Assembly (NCBI RefSeq): GCF_014191375.1
Contig: NZ_JACHWN010000012.1
Coordinates: forward strand, 1-64,000
Length of the DNA stretch: 64,000 nucleotides
Direction: 5' to 3'
DNA from: Mesorhizobium sp. RMAD-H1
GTDB taxonomy: Bacteria > Pseudomonadota > Alphaproteobacteria > Rhizobiales > Rhizobiaceae
Shown here: piece by piece, positions 16,174 to 25,966 of the stretch
How positions within the stretch are numbered: position 1 is the first letter of the stretch
Layout of the letters: every line of letters begins with the position of its first letter
The notes under the pieces: generated by a model
Database searches by the model: none
What the model was told of the DNA's origin: nothing
Seen by the model: the letters and a program-made list of their open reading frames with translations, nothing else
Made by a program: the position numbers and the translations under genes

Positions 16174-17514
16174 ATGAGTAGGATTAGCTATATTGCGCAG
16201 CAGCCAGACGTTGCAAAGAACATTACGGTCGACAACATTGATAATCCTCCGATCGACTGTCTTATCCGCTTGACCGCCGTTGCAACCCAGGATGCAAAGC
16301 CGGGTGATACCGTCACTTGGAAAAAAGTACTCGGAGCCGGAGACGATACCATTTACTTCTATCCCGCCAGCGGTATTCCAAAGGACAAGAGGGCGGTCCA
16401 ACCTTCCCCTTATACGATGGATACGGGTGAAAGCACGCTGGGCGATAACCTGATGTCAAGCATCTACGTCGCTTCCGCCGATCCATGCATCGTTACCATC
16501 TCCGCTGAGTTGGGCACCGGTACCGGCCAGACCTATACAAGCGTCGTATTGTGCACTGTCGATCCGTCAAAGTCAGATAGCGATCTGCCCGCTATTGGCA
16601 TGTCTGATACATCCGTACCGATGGTAAAGGGCGGTCAGGAGGATGTACCGTCTCAGACTTATCCTTTTGACGCCTATGTCAACGTCGCAAAGGGCGTAAC
16701 AGCAAATTATGCCGTGTTGCTGGCGACGGGAGCTGATCCTGTGACGGGAAACCCTCCTGTTTTTCCGCCTTATCGTCTGCTGCAGCCCCTCGCCCAGATC
16801 GGCGGTGAAGCCGGCCAAACAGTTGAATTTGAGGTGCCCTATTCGGAATGTGAGGTCGGATCCAGCAGTAAAACCGATGTGGCATATTTTATCTGCGATG
16901 AGTTCGGGAGAACTTATCTCTCTCCAGTAGACGGGCCAGTAAAGGTAACAGGATATCCGGTTTCGCAGCCGAATCCAAATAACCCACAAACTCTTCCGGC
17001 TCCAATACAGATACAGCCGCAGACACAATATGGGGACGATTCATATAATTCCGCTTATCCAAATGGAACACTTCTGGATGAGCCGAATGATCCGATAACG
17101 AACAATGATTTCGATCAGAGTAAGAACGTTCTTTATTTTGCTATTCCAGACTATGGATATAAGCCGGAAGATCAGATCTTTGTCTATTACTATTTTAACG
17201 GCTGGCATGAAAAGCAGTCTCTCGGGGCGCATTTTGGTCCTCCGATCGCCAGCGGACCTTGGCCGGCGACCAGGTTTACCAACGGGTTTGGAAACACCGC
17301 GAACAAGGGCAACAGCGATAACTTCCTGAAGGTCAACGTCCCGAAATCCAAGGTTCTTGATTATGAAGTCGAGCCCGGCGTCGATAATGGTTTCGGTTAC
17401 CTCTGGGTTCAGTACAAGGTCTTGACCGGGGCTCCTAGTGATAAAAATAAAGACGCGAATACTTCGGAGGTTTACTACTCCATGCCGCTTTTTACCCACT
17501 GCCTTATTGATTGA
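16174..17514 (+). CDS. Beta-rich Ig-like protein 2, function unknown
   Basis: 446 aa starting MSRISYIAQQPDVAKN, with AGGAG at 16162-16166 eight bases upstream. No signal peptide. An Ig-like first domain is suggested by LTAVATQDAKPGDTVTWKKV, and the C-terminal part has alternating Tyr-rich strands (IFVYYYFNGW, LWVQYKVLTG, SEVYYSMPLF). Composition (Asp, Pro, Thr, Tyr, Gly, few Lys clusters) is like gene 1. Not identifiable to a named family. It probably shares the transcript with the genes on both sides; the gap to the next gene is about 200 bases. Confidence 0.75.
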   Translation: MSRISYIAQQPDVAKNITVDNIDNPPIDCLIRLTAVATQDAKPGDTVTWKKVLGAGDDTIYFYPASGIPKDKRAVQPSPYTMDTGESTLGDNLMSSIYVASADPCIVTISAELGTGTGQTYTSVVLCTVDPSKSDSDLPAIGMSDTSVPMVKGGQEDVPSQTYPFDAYVNVAKGVTANYAVLLATGADPVTGNPPVFPPYRLLQPLAQIGGEAGQTVEFEVPYSECEVGSSSKTDVAYFICDEFGRTYLSPVDGPVKVTGYPVSQPNPNNPQTLPAPIQIQPQTQYGDDSYNSAYPNGTLLDEPNDPITNNDFDQSKNVLYFAIPDYGYKPEDQIFVYYYFNGWHEKQSLGAHFGPPIASGPWPATRFTNGFGNTANKGNSDNFLKVNVPKSKVLDYEVEPGVDNGFGYLWVQYKVLTGAPSDKNKDANTSEVYYSMPLFTHCLID

Positions 17515-17711
17515 CGTTGCGTCTTGTGAAGCCGAGCCCGGAAATGCCGGCTGCCAACAGCGGCATTTCCGGAACCGAATAGAAAATACCGGCTGACGCA
17601 GCCGTTCAGACCGAAAGCCAACAGTAAAAGGATCAGGGCCGCCACCGCCGCCCTGCGAGAGGATTATTGCACGGAAAGCGTCGCCAACACGGGAATTTTG
17701 AGGAGACAGAC

Positions 17712-20700
17712 ATGACAAAAGATCCTACCCAGACTCCGCAGGGACAGCACGCTAAGGAGCAGTCGAAAGCCGCCGGAAAGGATAACAAGAGAGCGCCCAT
17801 CAATGTAGATGCAGGCGATGGCGAGATCACCATCACATCTGATTCCGGCGATACTCTTACACTTTACTCGGAGCACGTACTCACGGCCACATATACGGGC
17901 TCGGACGAGCGCGTGAAAACCATCGGATGGACTGCACAGCAGGTAGCCCCTCCAGGTCAGGCCGATTGGAGCGCACCGTCACAAATTCTGGTTGTCTTTG
18001 ATCCGCCGCGCTCGGAGTTGATCAACGGTCAGGCCAAAACAAACATATTGGTTTACGGCGCCTTCACCCAAGCAGGCGATGAGGCGAAAGGGATTGATGT
18101 TTACGCGCGCGTCCTAGAGATGGATGTCGATGTTCAGCGCGGCATGAAAAACTTCTCCTGCAACGTGCCCGCAGTGCCACCGGGTAACATTCTGGCCTTG
18201 GATTCGGTCGAAGGCGATCCGGTAACGACGGGAGACGCCTTCCATATGTTCGTCGCGACCTGCAGTACATATGACGGAAAATCTCCGATATGGCCTCCGC
18301 AATGGTATCCGTTAGTCGACTGGTCTGCCGAAATCGTTTCGCCCAATCCCCCTCCGGACGCTCAGATCCAGCTCATGAGTTTTTCCATGACGGACGATTC
18401 GACGACGCTCTACAATATTCCCCCTTCGACCGGATCCGGCCCGTCCTATGCCCTGAACGGCATCCGGGTAACAAGCTCCGAGCCAGTCCTGGTCGAGGTA
18501 ACGGCGTTAATAACGGAGCCCGACCACTACTCGCGCAAAATCCGGGTCCAATTCCAGAAGGATGCATCACTCTCTTCTCAGGGGGTCATGGAACTCTATC
18601 CGCTGGATCCCGAGCCGTGGCTCGCGGACGGTAACACTCACACTGTCCAACTCAGCTACGACAGGCCCGGCGGTGTGCCGGAGGGAACTTCGGTATTCTG
18701 GTGGCCTTTCTTAATAGACATACTTGGCGTTCAGAACGCCTACACATTTACCAACTCGGATCAGAGCACCAGCAATTCCGTCAGCCAGTGGAGATCCCCC
18801 CCTTACTTCGGTTATTGGGACTTTACCGGAATAACCATCGCCAGAAGTCTCAACTCGCAAACGGGAGCCTATGATTATGGCAAACTGCCGGTATTCTACA
18901 AATATTCTGATCAGGATGCGATCGTAGTTACACCCGATCCGCAGGAAAGGACCGGACAAAAGCTCTATGCGCCGCGCACGCTCAACGCCACTTACAGGGG
19001 CGATAAGACCTTCTCGCAGGTGACGTGGTCGGTGGATCTCGAAGAAAATCCAGAATACATGATTACCTTCGAGCCCAATCCCTCGACTGTAACCAGCGAA
19101 AGCGGCACTCTGACCACGACCACGCAGATGACGGTCAACGGACCGAACAAGCCGGTCAACGTCACAGCCTATGCGGAATCGGCAGACGGGGATTTCGTCG
19201 TGGGTCGATCCTATCTTCTCACCTTCCACCCGGTGGAGCAGGCGCCGCAGGGCAATGAAATCGTGATTGTCTCGCTGGATGGTGACACGCTCAAGGAGCG
19301 CGATGACACCGGGCCGCAGTGGCACATGCTGAAGGCGATTTACAGGCAGTTGGACGGCACACCGATTGCCGGAGCGTCTCTCACCTGGAGAGCCAGCGAT
19401 AACAGCATCACAATTGCGCAGCCGACGGGTGGCAAGACGAACTCGGATGGGGTCATGACCAATGTGATCCAGACCACGCGAACCGATCAGTTCGATTTTA
19501 CAGTGACGGTATCGGCGGACAATACCAGCGACACCCTTACGATCCCGCTCACCTTCCAGCCAACAGTGGACGCTCTGCCCGGACAGCAGTTGGTGACTAT
19601 CACGTTATCGGGAGGTGCCGATAAGCTAGAGTTTGATAAACCCTATCCGGTGGTCGCCAATTTCCAGACGAGTAGCTTGCCACAACTGGTCACCTGGACA
19701 GCTTTTCCAGCGGATCGGCTGACCTTCACCCAAGGTGTGACGCAGATTTTGGACGGAGCGATGACAAACTATGTCAAAGCCTCGCCGGGACCAGACATTC
19801 CGGTTGCCCTGATTTCCGCGACGTCTTTCCACTCGCCCAGCACTTATATAACCGTTTCCAGCCCGGTTGGCATTTATGATCACTCCGAGCCTGATCTCGT
19901 CTTGAGTTTCGAGGGCGGGATCTCCGACACGATTGTGATCAAGGCAGATTCTCCGCCGCTTTATCTGTTCAATACGGATCAGCTGATTGACGGCACGTAT
20001 ACGGGGGACAAGCAGTTCAACGAGGTGGTGTGGTCGGTGGACCCGGAGGAGAACCCGGATTATGCGATCACGTTTGATCCCAATCCGTCCCCGGCGACTG
20101 CTGAGGACGGAGGGCGGACGACGCAGACCAAGATGACGGTCTACGGCAAGAACCAGCCGACCACGGTCACGGTCTATGCCTATTCAGCGGACTATGTCCG
20201 CTCGGTGGGTCAGGATTTCGTCAAGGGGGTGCAGTCCCTCGATTTCCTTCCGGCGTCCAAGCCGCCACAGACGGGGTGGATCGAGCTTGTCTCGCTGGAA
20301 GGCAACCCGCTGGCCGAGGGCAGCGGCGCGCCGCTGATCCAGGCGACCTACCGGCTGGGCAATATGGGCGGCTTTGAGCCGCTCACCTGGGAGATCGTCG
20401 ATGATTCGAGCGGCGGTACCGTCTCGCTGCTGACCTTGCACGGCGAAACCGACGTCAACGGCGTCATGATCAACAGCGTGACGACCACCAGCACCGGGCC
20501 GGTGACCTTCACCGTGAAGGTGACTTCGGACGATTATGGCGACGTCGGCACGCTGGACCTTGCCTTCCAGCCGAAGGAGGATGTGCCGCAGCTGCCCGGG
20601 CAGGAGATCATGACGATCCATTCCCCGGATGGCACCACGCTGACGATCGGGGACACGCACCCGTTGTCGGTGGACTATTCCGGTTCCGAGGTCACCTGGA

Positions 20701-21986
20701 TCGGCTTCCCGTCCGACCGGCTGGTCTTCGGCCAGACGGAGAGCAAGACGACCACCGTGCAGGTGCTCGACGGGCCCGACATTCCGGACGCGGCGGTCAT
20801 GACGGTGCACTTCAACAAGGATATCGGCGCCTATGACTACGGCTATCTCGCGCTCTCCTTCAAGACCAAGCAGACACAGGGCGTGGTCGGGGTCACGATC
20901 GACAAGGCCTATGCCCTGAACACCGATACCTTTGTCGACCCGACGGTGCAGAGCCAGGTGATCGCATGTCAATTGCAATTGCAGGCCGACAACAATCAGA
21001 ACCAGCAGATCCTGTTGCCGACCGATCCGGGCACGATCGTCGCCTCATTCGTCAACGCGCAGGGCAATGATCTGCCGAAAAAGACGGATGGCACCTACTA
21101 CATCAACACCGGCAATGACGGAAAGGCGACGTTCTTCGTCGGGTCGGAGAACCCCTCGACCTTCATCCTCAACACGCAATGGCAGAATAAGGACCAGCCT
21201 GCGTCCGCCACGCTTACCGTGGCGACCAATGCCCCGCCCGGAACCTGGCCGGCGCCGGTCGTGCCGGACCTGGGCGGGGGGACGACGCTGCAGATCCCGA
21301 GCGGCTGTCCCGCACCGACCTTCCAGGTCACGATCCCGAACGGCGCACCGGCGGGTAACATGGCGCTGCTGCTCAACAGCAGGATCGTCTATCGCGGACT
21401 GGTCGATCCTGCCAAGAACCCTGTCGTGGAGGTGGCCTATTGCGCCCTCGATCTCTCCGGGACCAATGTTCTGGTCTACCTGCCGGAGTCATCCGTCAAC
21501 CTGTCGCTGCCCTGTTCCTTCACGGTGGACACGACGAACGGCAATCCGCAGACGGGGCCTTGCCCCAATCTCGAGCGGAAGCTGTTCGCGCCAGATGGCC
21601 TGGATGCGTCACAGACAATTGGGGCGGGGGACATCCTGCCGCCTGGTCTCAGCGTCTATATCGAGCCCTATGAGAATATGGAGGCCGGCGACGATGTGAT
21701 CACCGCCTTCTTCTACCTGCAGGGAACCGATGTTCTCTCGCAGGAGACGGGAGGAGTCGCTCTGTCGATCAACAACATCGTGGTGTCGGAGCCCTATCCC
21801 GTCACGAACGACAGCTTCAAGGACGGGTCGATCCCGATGACCCTGCCGCAATGGGCGGCCGCCGGCTATGCCAACGGCCAGTTGCAGGTCGACTATATGG
21901 TCGTCGGCAAGAAGAACGGAACGCGATGGTCCGAAATATCGCCGACCGTCCCGCTCAATACAACCATACCCTTCCCGGCAGCCTGA
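17712..21986 (+). CDS. Large multi-domain Ig-like protein 3 with internal repeats
   Basis: 1424 aa, ATG 17712 after a GAGGAGACAGAC ribosome site. The N-terminus (MTKDPTQTPQGQHAKEQSK) is hydrophilic and has no signal peptide. At least three Ig-like units recur: one near residue 50 (LYSEHVLTATYTGSDE), one near 416 (LYAPRTLNATYRGDK, then VTWSVDLEENPEYMITF) and one near 748 (LYLFNTDQLIDGTYTGDK, then VVWSVDPEENPDYAITF). The last two repeat with a period of about 332 residues. Residues 747-1407 are encoded by the 1984-bp repeat shared with the next gene. The C-terminal part holds four Cys (CPAP, YCALD, PCSF, PCPN) that might pair outside the cell. Suggests a surface or matrix structural protein; the export route is unknown. 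Confidence 0.78.
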   Translation: MTKDPTQTPQGQHAKEQSKAAGKDNKRAPINVDAGDGEITITSDSGDTLTLYSEHVLTATYTGSDERVKTIGWTAQQVAPPGQADWSAPSQILVVFDPPRSELINGQAKTNILVYGAFTQAGDEAKGIDVYARVLEMDVDVQRGMKNFSCNVPAVPPGNILALDSVEGDPVTTGDAFHMFVATCSTYDGKSPIWPPQWYPLVDWSAEIVSPNPPPDAQIQLMSFSMTDDSTTLYNIPPSTGSGPSYALNGIRVTSSEPVLVEVTALITEPDHYSRKIRVQFQKDASLSSQGVMELYPLDPEPWLADGNTHTVQLSYDRPGGVPEGTSVFWWPFLIDILGVQNAYTFTNSDQSTSNSVSQWRSPPYFGYWDFTGITIARSLNSQTGAYDYGKLPVFYKYSDQDAIVVTPDPQERTGQKLYAPRTLNATYRGDKTFSQVTWSVDLEENPEYMITFEPNPSTVTSESGTLTTTTQMTVNGPNKPVNVTAYAESADGDFVVGRSYLLTFHPVEQAPQGNEIVIVSLDGDTLKERDDTGPQWHMLKAIYRQLDGTPIAGASLTWRASDNSITIAQPTGGKTNSDGVMTNVIQTTRTDQFDFTVTVSADNTSDTLTIPLTFQPTVDALPGQQLVTITLSGGADKLEFDKPYPVVANFQTSSLPQLVTWTAFPADRLTFTQGVTQILDGAMTNYVKASPGPDIPVALISATSFHSPSTYITVSSPVGIYDHSEPDLVLSFEGGISDTIVIKADSPPLYLFNTDQLIDGTYTGDKQFNEVVWSVDPEENPDYAITFDPNPSPATAEDGGRTTQTKMTVYGKNQPTTVTVYAYSADYVRSVGQDFVKGVQSLDFLPASKPPQTGWIELVSLEGNPLAEGSGAPLIQATYRLGNMGGFEPLTWEIVDDSSGGTVSLLTLHGETDVNGVMINSVTTTSTGPVTFTVKVTSDDYGDVGTLDLAFQPKEDVPQLPGQEIMTIHSPDGTTLTIGDTHPLSVDYSGSEVTWIGFPSDRLVFGQTESKTTTVQVLDGPDIPDAAVMTVHFNKDIGAYDYGYLALSFKTKQTQGVVGVTIDKAYALNTDTFVDPTVQSQVIACQLQLQADNNQNQQILLPTDPGTIVASFVNAQGNDLPKKTDGTYYINTGNDGKATFFVGSENPSTFILNTQWQNKDQPASATLTVATNAPPGTWPAPVVPDLGGGTTLQIPSGCPAPTFQVTIPNGAPAGNMALLLNSRIVYRGLVDPAKNPVVEVAYCALDLSGTNVLVYLPESSVNLSLPCSFTVDTTNGNPQTGPCPNLERKLFAPDGLDASQTIGAGDILPPGLSVYIEPYENMEAGDDVITAFFYLQGTDVLSQETGGVALSINNIVVSEPYPVTNDSFKDGSIPMTLPQWAAAGYANGQLQVDYMVVGKKNGTRWSEISPTVPLNTTIPFPAA
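19951..21934 (+). repeat. 1984-bp direct repeat, copy 1 (3' half of Ig-like gene 3)
   Basis: This segment recurs at 23598-25581 with a constant offset of 3647 bases. By eye I find one difference: A at 20475 against C at 24122, changing Ser to Arg. Sequence diverges sharply just before 19951 and after 21934. It encodes about 661 residues including an Ig-like unit and the shared C-terminal domain. Confidence 0.95.
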
Positions 21987-22010
21987 CATCTTCCGCCACA
22001 CTCACCGAAA

Positions 22011-22032
22011 GAGCCCGGCAAATGCCGGGCTC
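22011..22032 (+). other. Terminator-like hairpin without a T-run, after Ig-like gene 3
   Basis: GAGCCCGGC (22011-22019) and GCCGGGCTC (22024-22032) form a 9-bp stem with an AAAT loop. The same hairpin follows gene 4 but there with a T-run. Lacking it here, transcription should continue into gene 4; the hairpin may protect the upstream message. Confidence 0.7.
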
Positions 22033-22090
22033 CGCAAGACGGAAGACAATGACCCGGCGCGAAACGCCCTAGATTTTTGAGGAGGCAGAC

Positions 22091-25000
22091 ATGACAAAGA
22101 ATACTAACATCGCCACGACGTCTTCGAATAAACAGATGCGCAAAGATGCATATAGGATCAAACGGAGGCAAGGTGTCCGCGACACGAACGGCGCCCTGAC
22201 CGTCGTCTATCCGCCGCAAGACCTCACCCTTCCGATCAATTCCCCCGTAGAGGTATGGGTCTATTTCAGCGGTTACGGTACCGGTCTGGGCGCCCAACCC
22301 ATCACCTTCACGCCCACAAATGCCAATATCACCGTGGTTTCCGCTGACACACACACGGACAATGATGGCTTCGCCCATGCGATTATCAAGGCCGCAGGCG
22401 ACGGGTCGCTGACGGTGGAGAGCCCGAAAGGGGATTCGAGCCCACCACCGGTTACATGGCCCTTGCACCCCGATCTCTCGGCGGGAGGACCACAGGGAGT
22501 TGGCGGTGCCTGGGCGCCATATCAAGACCAGGTAATAAGGAACACATGGAATCTGGCGGTTGCTGAGTATGCCGAGGATTTTGCTGTTTCGCCTCGTCAA
22601 AATATCATGACATTCCAGATGAACGATTCTGGCGAAAGCACTGTCTTTTTTAAAGACAAGCAGATGATATCCGTTTCCTATTTTGCCTACAATTTAATAA
22701 AGACTAACCTTCCTGCAAATTCTACCGTTCCACCAGCTACATTCTCCGTGCCGAATGTCATTGCGGGGCAGGATGAAAGCGCGGGCTGGGATGATGACGC
22801 CGCGGGCTGGGGGGATTCTGGTCCTCCCACTGTAATTGAGGCCGAAGGACCCATGGGAACAGGTACCATCACCGTGGGACCTGATCCCACAGTTGAAGAC
22901 AATGTAGTCCCAACCACCGTGACATTCAAGGCGGTTTTCCTTAAGGAAAACGGAGATCCTTGGAAGGATAAAAATCTGAACTGGACCACTTTTTACAATT
23001 GGTTTAGCGGTTCGATAACTTATAATGTCAATACGACGACAGATGAGTATGGAGCGTCGTCCAATGATTTTAGCATTGGCGTTTACGACAATCCGGGCAG
23101 CTTAGTAATTATCGTGAATGGCACTGAAGACGATGGCGGCCTTGTGCAAGGGGCTTGGGTCGGAATGCACTACGATCCCGCCAATCCTCCTTTCTGGAAC
23201 GGAAAGGTGGCGGTCACGCCGCCCGCCGGTGATCTGACGCTCGGGCAGGGATACGCGGTCACGGTAACCGCTCTGCAAGGAATTGGTCTCTTAAACCATG
23301 ATCCCACCGGACCATGGGCTGATACCACGATCCGCTGGTACGCCGACGACGCCAGCAAGGACCGGATCGTCTTCTCGCTGCCCGGCGATCCGCTCGGTAC
23401 GGTGCCGGGCGAACGCTTCCCGACGGTAACGGATGCTCAGGGCAACACCTCCATCGTGGTCTCCGCGCTCGGGACGGAGTCGCTTACCGCGATTATTTAC
23501 GCGGAAGTGGCAAGCCCGATTACAGGGGAAGCCTACACGGGTTCGGCAAGCATCTCGTTCGGGACGGTCTCAGACACGATCACGATCACGCCGGACGCTC
23601 CGCCGCTTTATCTGTTCAATACGGATCAGCTGATTGACGGCACGTATACGGGGGACAAGCAGTTCAACGAGGTGGTGTGGTCGGTGGACCCGGAGGAGAA
23701 CCCGGATTATGCGATCACGTTTGATCCCAATCCGTCCCCGGCGACTGCTGAGGACGGAGGGCGGACGACGCAGACCAAGATGACGGTCTACGGCAAGAAC
23801 CAGCCGACCACGGTCACGGTCTATGCCTATTCAGCGGACTATGTCCGCTCGGTGGGTCAGGATTTCGTCAAGGGGGTGCAGTCCCTCGATTTCCTTCCGG
23901 CGTCCAAGCCGCCACAGACGGGGTGGATCGAGCTTGTCTCGCTGGAAGGCAACCCGCTGGCCGAGGGCAGCGGCGCGCCGCTGATCCAGGCGACCTACCG
24001 GCTGGGCAATATGGGCGGCTTTGAGCCGCTCACCTGGGAGATCGTCGATGATTCGAGCGGCGGTACCGTCTCGCTGCTGACCTTGCACGGCGAAACCGAC
24101 GTCAACGGCGTCATGATCAACCGCGTGACGACCACCAGCACCGGGCCGGTGACCTTCACCGTGAAGGTGACTTCGGACGATTATGGCGACGTCGGCACGC
24201 TGGACCTTGCCTTCCAGCCGAAGGAGGATGTGCCGCAGCTGCCCGGGCAGGAGATCATGACGATCCATTCCCCGGATGGCACCACGCTGACGATCGGGGA
24301 CACGCACCCGTTGTCGGTGGACTATTCCGGTTCCGAGGTCACCTGGATCGGCTTCCCGTCCGACCGGCTGGTCTTCGGCCAGACGGAGAGCAAGACGACC
24401 ACCGTGCAGGTGCTCGACGGGCCCGACATTCCGGACGCGGCGGTCATGACGGTGCACTTCAACAAGGATATCGGCGCCTATGACTACGGCTATCTCGCGC
24501 TCTCCTTCAAGACCAAGCAGACACAGGGCGTGGTCGGGGTCACGATCGACAAGGCCTATGCCCTGAACACCGATACCTTTGTCGACCCGACGGTGCAGAG
24601 CCAGGTGATCGCATGTCAATTGCAATTGCAGGCCGACAACAATCAGAACCAGCAGATCCTGTTGCCGACCGATCCGGGCACGATCGTCGCCTCATTCGTC
24701 AACGCGCAGGGCAATGATCTGCCGAAAAAGACGGATGGCACCTACTACATCAACACCGGCAATGACGGAAAGGCGACGTTCTTCGTCGGGTCGGAGAACC
24801 CCTCGACCTTCATCCTCAACACGCAATGGCAGAATAAGGACCAGCCTGCGTCCGCCACGCTTACCGTGGCGACCAATGCCCCGCCCGGAACCTGGCCGGC
24901 GCCGGTCGTGCCGGACCTGGGCGGGGGGACGACGCTGCAGATCCCGAGCGGCTGTCCCGCACCGACCTTCCAGGTCACGATCCCGAACGGCGCACCGGCG

Positions 25001-25633
25001 GGTAACATGGCGCTGCTGCTCAACAGCAGGATCGTCTATCGCGGACTGGTCGATCCTGCCAAGAACCCTGTCGTGGAGGTGGCCTATTGCGCCCTCGATC
25101 TCTCCGGGACCAATGTTCTGGTCTACCTGCCGGAGTCATCCGTCAACCTGTCGCTGCCCTGTTCCTTCACGGTGGACACGACGAACGGCAATCCGCAGAC
25201 GGGGCCTTGCCCCAATCTCGAGCGGAAGCTGTTCGCGCCAGATGGCCTGGATGCGTCACAGACAATTGGGGCGGGGGACATCCTGCCGCCTGGTCTCAGC
25301 GTCTATATCGAGCCCTATGAGAATATGGAGGCCGGCGACGATGTGATCACCGCCTTCTTCTACCTGCAGGGAACCGATGTTCTCTCGCAGGAGACGGGAG
25401 GAGTCGCTCTGTCGATCAACAACATCGTGGTGTCGGAGCCCTATCCCGTCACGAACGACAGCTTCAAGGACGGGTCGATCCCGATGACCCTGCCGCAATG
25501 GGCGGCCGCCGGCTATGCCAACGGCCAGTTGCAGGTCGACTATATGGTCGTCGGCAAGAAGAACGGAACGCGATGGTCCGAGGTATCGCCCATCGTCCCC
25601 TTCAATACAACCATACCTTTCCCGTCGGCCTGA
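22091..25633 (+). CDS. Large Ig-like protein 4 sharing its C-terminal half with protein 3
   Basis: 1180 aa, ATG 22091 after GAGGAGGCAGAC. The 20 bases around the start match those of gene 3, so the translation start region is also duplicated. No signal peptide. Residues 1-502 are unique, with Ig-like strands (PVEVWVYFSGYGTG, TVTFKAVFLKENGDPW, YAVTVTALQGIG); residues 503-1164 are nearly identical to protein 3. A conserved C-terminal module with a swapped N-terminal part is the pattern of a modular adhesin or assembled matrix protein. Terminated by the strong hairpin at 25655. Function not known. Confidence 0.78.
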   Translation: MTKNTNIATTSSNKQMRKDAYRIKRRQGVRDTNGALTVVYPPQDLTLPINSPVEVWVYFSGYGTGLGAQPITFTPTNANITVVSADTHTDNDGFAHAIIKAAGDGSLTVESPKGDSSPPPVTWPLHPDLSAGGPQGVGGAWAPYQDQVIRNTWNLAVAEYAEDFAVSPRQNIMTFQMNDSGESTVFFKDKQMISVSYFAYNLIKTNLPANSTVPPATFSVPNVIAGQDESAGWDDDAAGWGDSGPPTVIEAEGPMGTGTITVGPDPTVEDNVVPTTVTFKAVFLKENGDPWKDKNLNWTTFYNWFSGSITYNVNTTTDEYGASSNDFSIGVYDNPGSLVIIVNGTEDDGGLVQGAWVGMHYDPANPPFWNGKVAVTPPAGDLTLGQGYAVTVTALQGIGLLNHDPTGPWADTTIRWYADDASKDRIVFSLPGDPLGTVPGERFPTVTDAQGNTSIVVSALGTESLTAIIYAEVASPITGEAYTGSASISFGTVSDTITITPDAPPLYLFNTDQLIDGTYTGDKQFNEVVWSVDPEENPDYAITFDPNPSPATAEDGGRTTQTKMTVYGKNQPTTVTVYAYSADYVRSVGQDFVKGVQSLDFLPASKPPQTGWIELVSLEGNPLAEGSGAPLIQATYRLGNMGGFEPLTWEIVDDSSGGTVSLLTLHGETDVNGVMINRVTTTSTGPVTFTVKVTSDDYGDVGTLDLAFQPKEDVPQLPGQEIMTIHSPDGTTLTIGDTHPLSVDYSGSEVTWIGFPSDRLVFGQTESKTTTVQVLDGPDIPDAAVMTVHFNKDIGAYDYGYLALSFKTKQTQGVVGVTIDKAYALNTDTFVDPTVQSQVIACQLQLQADNNQNQQILLPTDPGTIVASFVNAQGNDLPKKTDGTYYINTGNDGKATFFVGSENPSTFILNTQWQNKDQPASATLTVATNAPPGTWPAPVVPDLGGGTTLQIPSGCPAPTFQVTIPNGAPAGNMALLLNSRIVYRGLVDPAKNPVVEVAYCALDLSGTNVLVYLPESSVNLSLPCSFTVDTTNGNPQTGPCPNLERKLFAPDGLDASQTIGAGDILPPGLSVYIEPYENMEAGDDVITAFFYLQGTDVLSQETGGVALSINNIVVSEPYPVTNDSFKDGSIPMTLPQWAAAGYANGQLQVDYMVVGKKNGTRWSEVSPIVPFNTTIPFPSA
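23598..25581 (+). repeat. 1984-bp direct repeat, copy 2 (3' half of Ig-like gene 4)
   Basis: Second copy of 19951-21934, same orientation and same reading frame relative to its gene. The near-perfect identity over 2 kb, including synonymous positions, points to recent duplication or ongoing gene conversion. Confidence 0.95.
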
Positions 25634-25654
25634 TATCTCCGTCTCGCACACCAC

Positions 25655-25685
25655 AAAGAGCCCGGCAAACGCCGGGCTCTTTTTT
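25655..25685 (+). terminator. Rho-independent terminator of the Ig-like gene cluster
   Basis: A 12-bp stem, AAAGAGCCCGGC (25655-25666) with GCCGGGCTCTTT (25671-25682), AAAC loop, and a T-run through 25685. It ends the four-gene unit. About 280 AT-rich bases follow before the autotransporter start. Confidence 0.92.
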
Positions 25686-25966
25686 GCGGAAATGCCAAAT
25701 AAAGCTGGGCGATGAAGTAGTTAGGATTCGAAACAATTGCAGATGTGCAGGACGCATGTCTATGTAACTGAATTATATTGGAAAACAGGATAATATTGAA
25801 TTACATAAAAACCCGAATGTATTTTCATATTATGCGAGAATAATAGAATATTAATGTTATTAACATAGGAATCACATCTATTTCGAATGTGAAAGGCGTT
25901 CCCTTTGAAGCATTAAGGTGGCACCGGGGCTTGGGAAGACGCTGCGGCAAGCGAAGGAATTGCGGG

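Noticed and set aside
20184-20978. Open frame of 264 codons on the minus strand, also at 23831-24625
   Set aside because: The two are identical because they lie in the 1984-bp repeat; antisense to the Ig-like genes, with shadow-like composition.
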